A DNA stretch of 6,469 nucleotides from an uncultured Myxococcales bacterium (lineage in GTDB: Bacteria; Myxococcota; UBA727; VGSZ01), in NCBI GenBank assembly GCA_903952805.1, contig CAJBHN010000701.1:1-6469 (forward strand), written 5' to 3'. Positions within the stretch are counted from its first letter, which is position 1, and every line of letters starts with the position of its first letter. The notes under the pieces were generated by a model. That model did no database searches, was not told the DNA's origin, and was given only the letters and a program-made list of their open reading frames with translations. Both the position numbers and the translations under genes were made by a program. Below are positions 4,974 to 6,469 of this stretch, in pieces.

Positions 4974-6469
4974 TCAACGCCCCTGCACAGCGGCGATGAC
5001 GGCGGCGATGACCTGTTCGGCGTCGGTCGCCCACGCTCGCGGCGTCACCCGCAGCACCCGCCAGCCGGCGCGGGCCCAAAACGCTGGCGTGTAGACGTCG
5101 CGAGCCAGCGCGTCGTGCTCCGACAAGAAGCCGCTGACATCGACGCCCACCGTCAGGGGGCCACCAACGACGCCGACGGCAAGGTCCAGGCGTTGGCGCC
5201 CCAGACCCAGCGCACGCTGCACCCGACACCCACGCGCGACCAGGGCCGAAGCAAGCTGCTCGATGACAATGCCGCCGATGGCTGGAGACGCCGAAGCACC
5301 GCTGCCACCACCGACGACATCGACGACACCGTGACCACCGCCGAGTCGCGCCGCCAATGTCAGGGCTCGATCCAAGCCGTCGTCGTCGCCGCTGGCAGCG
5401 GCCTGCACCGCTTGCAGCCAGGCCTTGAACAGGCGCGGGCCGGGCCAGGTCGCCTGCTCGACGTCGAGGTCGGCGGGATTGAAGGAGCACAGCACATGCA
5501 AGCCCCGACGCGCACGGGTGATGGCCACGTTGAGGCGCTTGTCGCCCCCTTGCTGGCCCAGGGGACCAAAGCGGGCATGAAGGACACCGCGCTCGTTGGG
5601 ACCGTAGGCCGGAGAGACAATGATGACGTCGCGCTCGTCACCCTGAACGTTTTCCAGGTTGCGAATGAAACTCTGCTCCACGGTCGGTCGAAGGCCATCG
5701 CTGTGCCAGGCGCGCCGGAAGCCCTCATCGACGTCGAGGCGTTGCTGCACGAGGGTCTCGATGAGCTCCGACTGCTTTTGGTTGAACGCCACCACGCCGA
5801 TGCTTTGGGGAGACGGCTGACACAGCAGCGACACCATGAGGTCGACGACCGCGCTGGCTTCGACATGGTTCTGCTGCTGGTGCCAGCAGCCTGACACACG
5901 GGTGAAGTGCAGACCGTCGCTGGCGGCGTCGTCGTCGACGGCGGTGCCGACGCGCGGCGCCGTTGTCAGCTTGCCGCCATAAAATGCGGCGTTGGAAAAA
6001 GCGATCAGGCGCTCGTCGCGGGAGCGGTAATGCCAGGCCAGCGTCAGGTGGGGCCAGGCGGCGCGGCAGAGGTCCAAGACGGACTGGCTGGCGAGAACGA
6101 CGCTGTCGTCCTCGTCGTCTTCGTCCTCGCGAGCGCTCGCTTGGAAGAAATGGCTGGGCGGCATTTGCTGATCATCGCCCGCGACGATGGCCCGACGAGC
6201 CCGCACCAGGGCGGGGATGGCGGCCTCGACGGGACATTGGCTGGCTTCGTCGAAGATCACGAGGTCAAACAGGCCCGCGGTCGGCGGAAACAGCGACGCC
6301 GCCGACTCCGGCGAGCACAGCCAGACCGGCAGCGCCTGCGACAAGCCGTGCTCCCAGAAGTCCTCGCTCAAGCTGCGCAGGGTGGGCTGTCGGCGCTTCT
6401 TTTTGACCTCGGCCAGCAACTTCTTGAGCTGCCGCCCACCCTGCTGGCTGGCAGCCAGGGCCGACAACC
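4974..6469 (-). CDS. Superfamily 1 (UPF1-like) helicase, C-terminal part, with nuclease-like C-terminal domain
   Basis: C-terminal fragment (about 498 codons) of a large ATP-dependent helicase whose start lies beyond the right edge; the TTG at 6465-6467 is an internal Leu codon, not a start. Numbered from that Leu: Walker B/motif II FDLVIFDEASQC (67-78), motif III VAGDDQQMPP (95-104), motif IV region LAWHYRSRDERLIAFSN (143-159), motif V NVQGDERDVIIVS (273-285) and motif VI RLNVAITRAR (311-320) with the Arg finger. After a Gly-rich linker (375-398) comes a domain of about 95 residues of the PD-(D/E)XK/Vsr-like type seen at the end of DUF4011 helicases: an amphipathic helix, QRLDLAVG (425-432), VGVDVSG (440-446) and GWRVLRV (468-474). 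Such helicases include anti-phage proteins (Hhe type), but the N-terminal part needed to decide is not visible. An acidic run (114-121) follows motif III. Confidence 0.9.
   Translation of the reverse strand, partial: LSALAASQQGGRQLKKLLAEVKKKRRQPTLRSLSEDFWEHGLSQALPVWLCSPESAASLFPPTAGLFDLVIFDEASQCPVEAAIPALVRARRAIVAGDDQQMPPSHFFQASAREDEDDEDDSVVLASQSVLDLCRAAWPHLTLAWHYRSRDERLIAFSNAAFYGGKLTTAPRVGTAVDDDAASDGLHFTRVSGCWHQQQNHVEASAVVDLMVSLLCQPSPQSIGVVAFNQKQSELIETLVQQRLDVDEGFRRAWHSDGLRPTVEQSFIRNLENVQGDERDVIIVSPAYGPNERGVLHARFGPLGQQGGDKRLNVAITRARRGLHVLCSFNPADLDVEQATWPGPRLFKAWLQAVQAAASGDDDGLDRALTLAARLGGGHGVVDVVGGGSGASASPAIGGIVIEQLASALVARGCRVQRALGLGRQRLDLAVGVVGGPLTVGVDVSGFLSEHDALARDVYTPAFWARAGWRVLRVTPRAWATDAEQVIAAVIAAVQGR
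4998..5288 (-). other. PD-(D/E)XK/Vsr-like C-terminal domain of the helicase, apparently lacking catalytic residues
   Basis: Residues about 394-490 of the visible fragment match the layout of the small nuclease-like domain that ends many DUF4011-type helicases. The first acidic position is kept in RLDLAV (Asp428). The second block, usually of the form G-(I/V)-E-x-D-G, reads GVDVSG (441-446), with Asp in place of Glu and Ser in place of Asp. The comparison uses the family pattern from memory. The domain could be inactive and used for DNA binding, or be a variant. Confidence 0.55.

Noticed and set aside
5115..5894. Plus-strand open frame of 259 residues over the helicase
   Set aside because: Antisense to a frame with clear SF1 motifs; no signal or domain of its own.
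6465..6467. TTG as the start of the helicase
   Set aside because: It falls at the window edge and would omit helicase motifs I and Ia, which must lie upstream; it is read as an internal Leu codon.

Overview
The window is GC-rich bacterial DNA, most likely from a delta-proteobacterial lineage such as Myxococcota or the related Bradymonadota. This is an inference. It rests on a Cys-rich lipoprotein with a Gly-Glu linker after the lipobox, a MYXO-CTERM-like tail on that protein, and a myxobacterial-type small beta-barrel outer-membrane protein. No phage, plasmid, IS, CRISPR, tRNA or rRNA sequence was seen.

Layout from left to right: the N-terminal third of secA (minus strand, running off the left edge); a 270-base gap with a strong minus-strand intrinsic terminator, a weak candidate secA promoter and a 41-base array of TGATCA palindromes overlapping the stop of the next gene; a 549-residue Cys-rich lipoprotein (minus); a 97-base gap holding an excellent intrinsic terminator that contains the lipoprotein's own Shine-Dalgarno; a complete hexameric-type glutamate dehydrogenase (minus); a divergent intergenic region of about 200 bases; a 218-residue outer-membrane beta-barrel protein (plus); and the C-terminal 498 codons or so of a superfamily 1 helicase with a nuclease-like C-terminal domain (minus, running off the right edge).

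The genes do not form one pathway. SecA (protein export), glutamate dehydrogenase (nitrogen and carbon metabolism) and the helicase look like independent units. The lipoprotein and beta-barrel protein are both envelope proteins exported through Sec. The most notable signals are regulatory and architectural. The lipoprotein's ribosome binding site lies inside a terminator hairpin directly before its start codon. The lipoprotein carries both an N-terminal lipobox and a C-terminal Cys/transmembrane/Arg-rich tail. The palindromic array places stop codons in all six frames. The helicase's C-terminal PD-(D/E)XK-like fold appears to lack its usual catalytic residues. I found no clear multi-gene novel system here.
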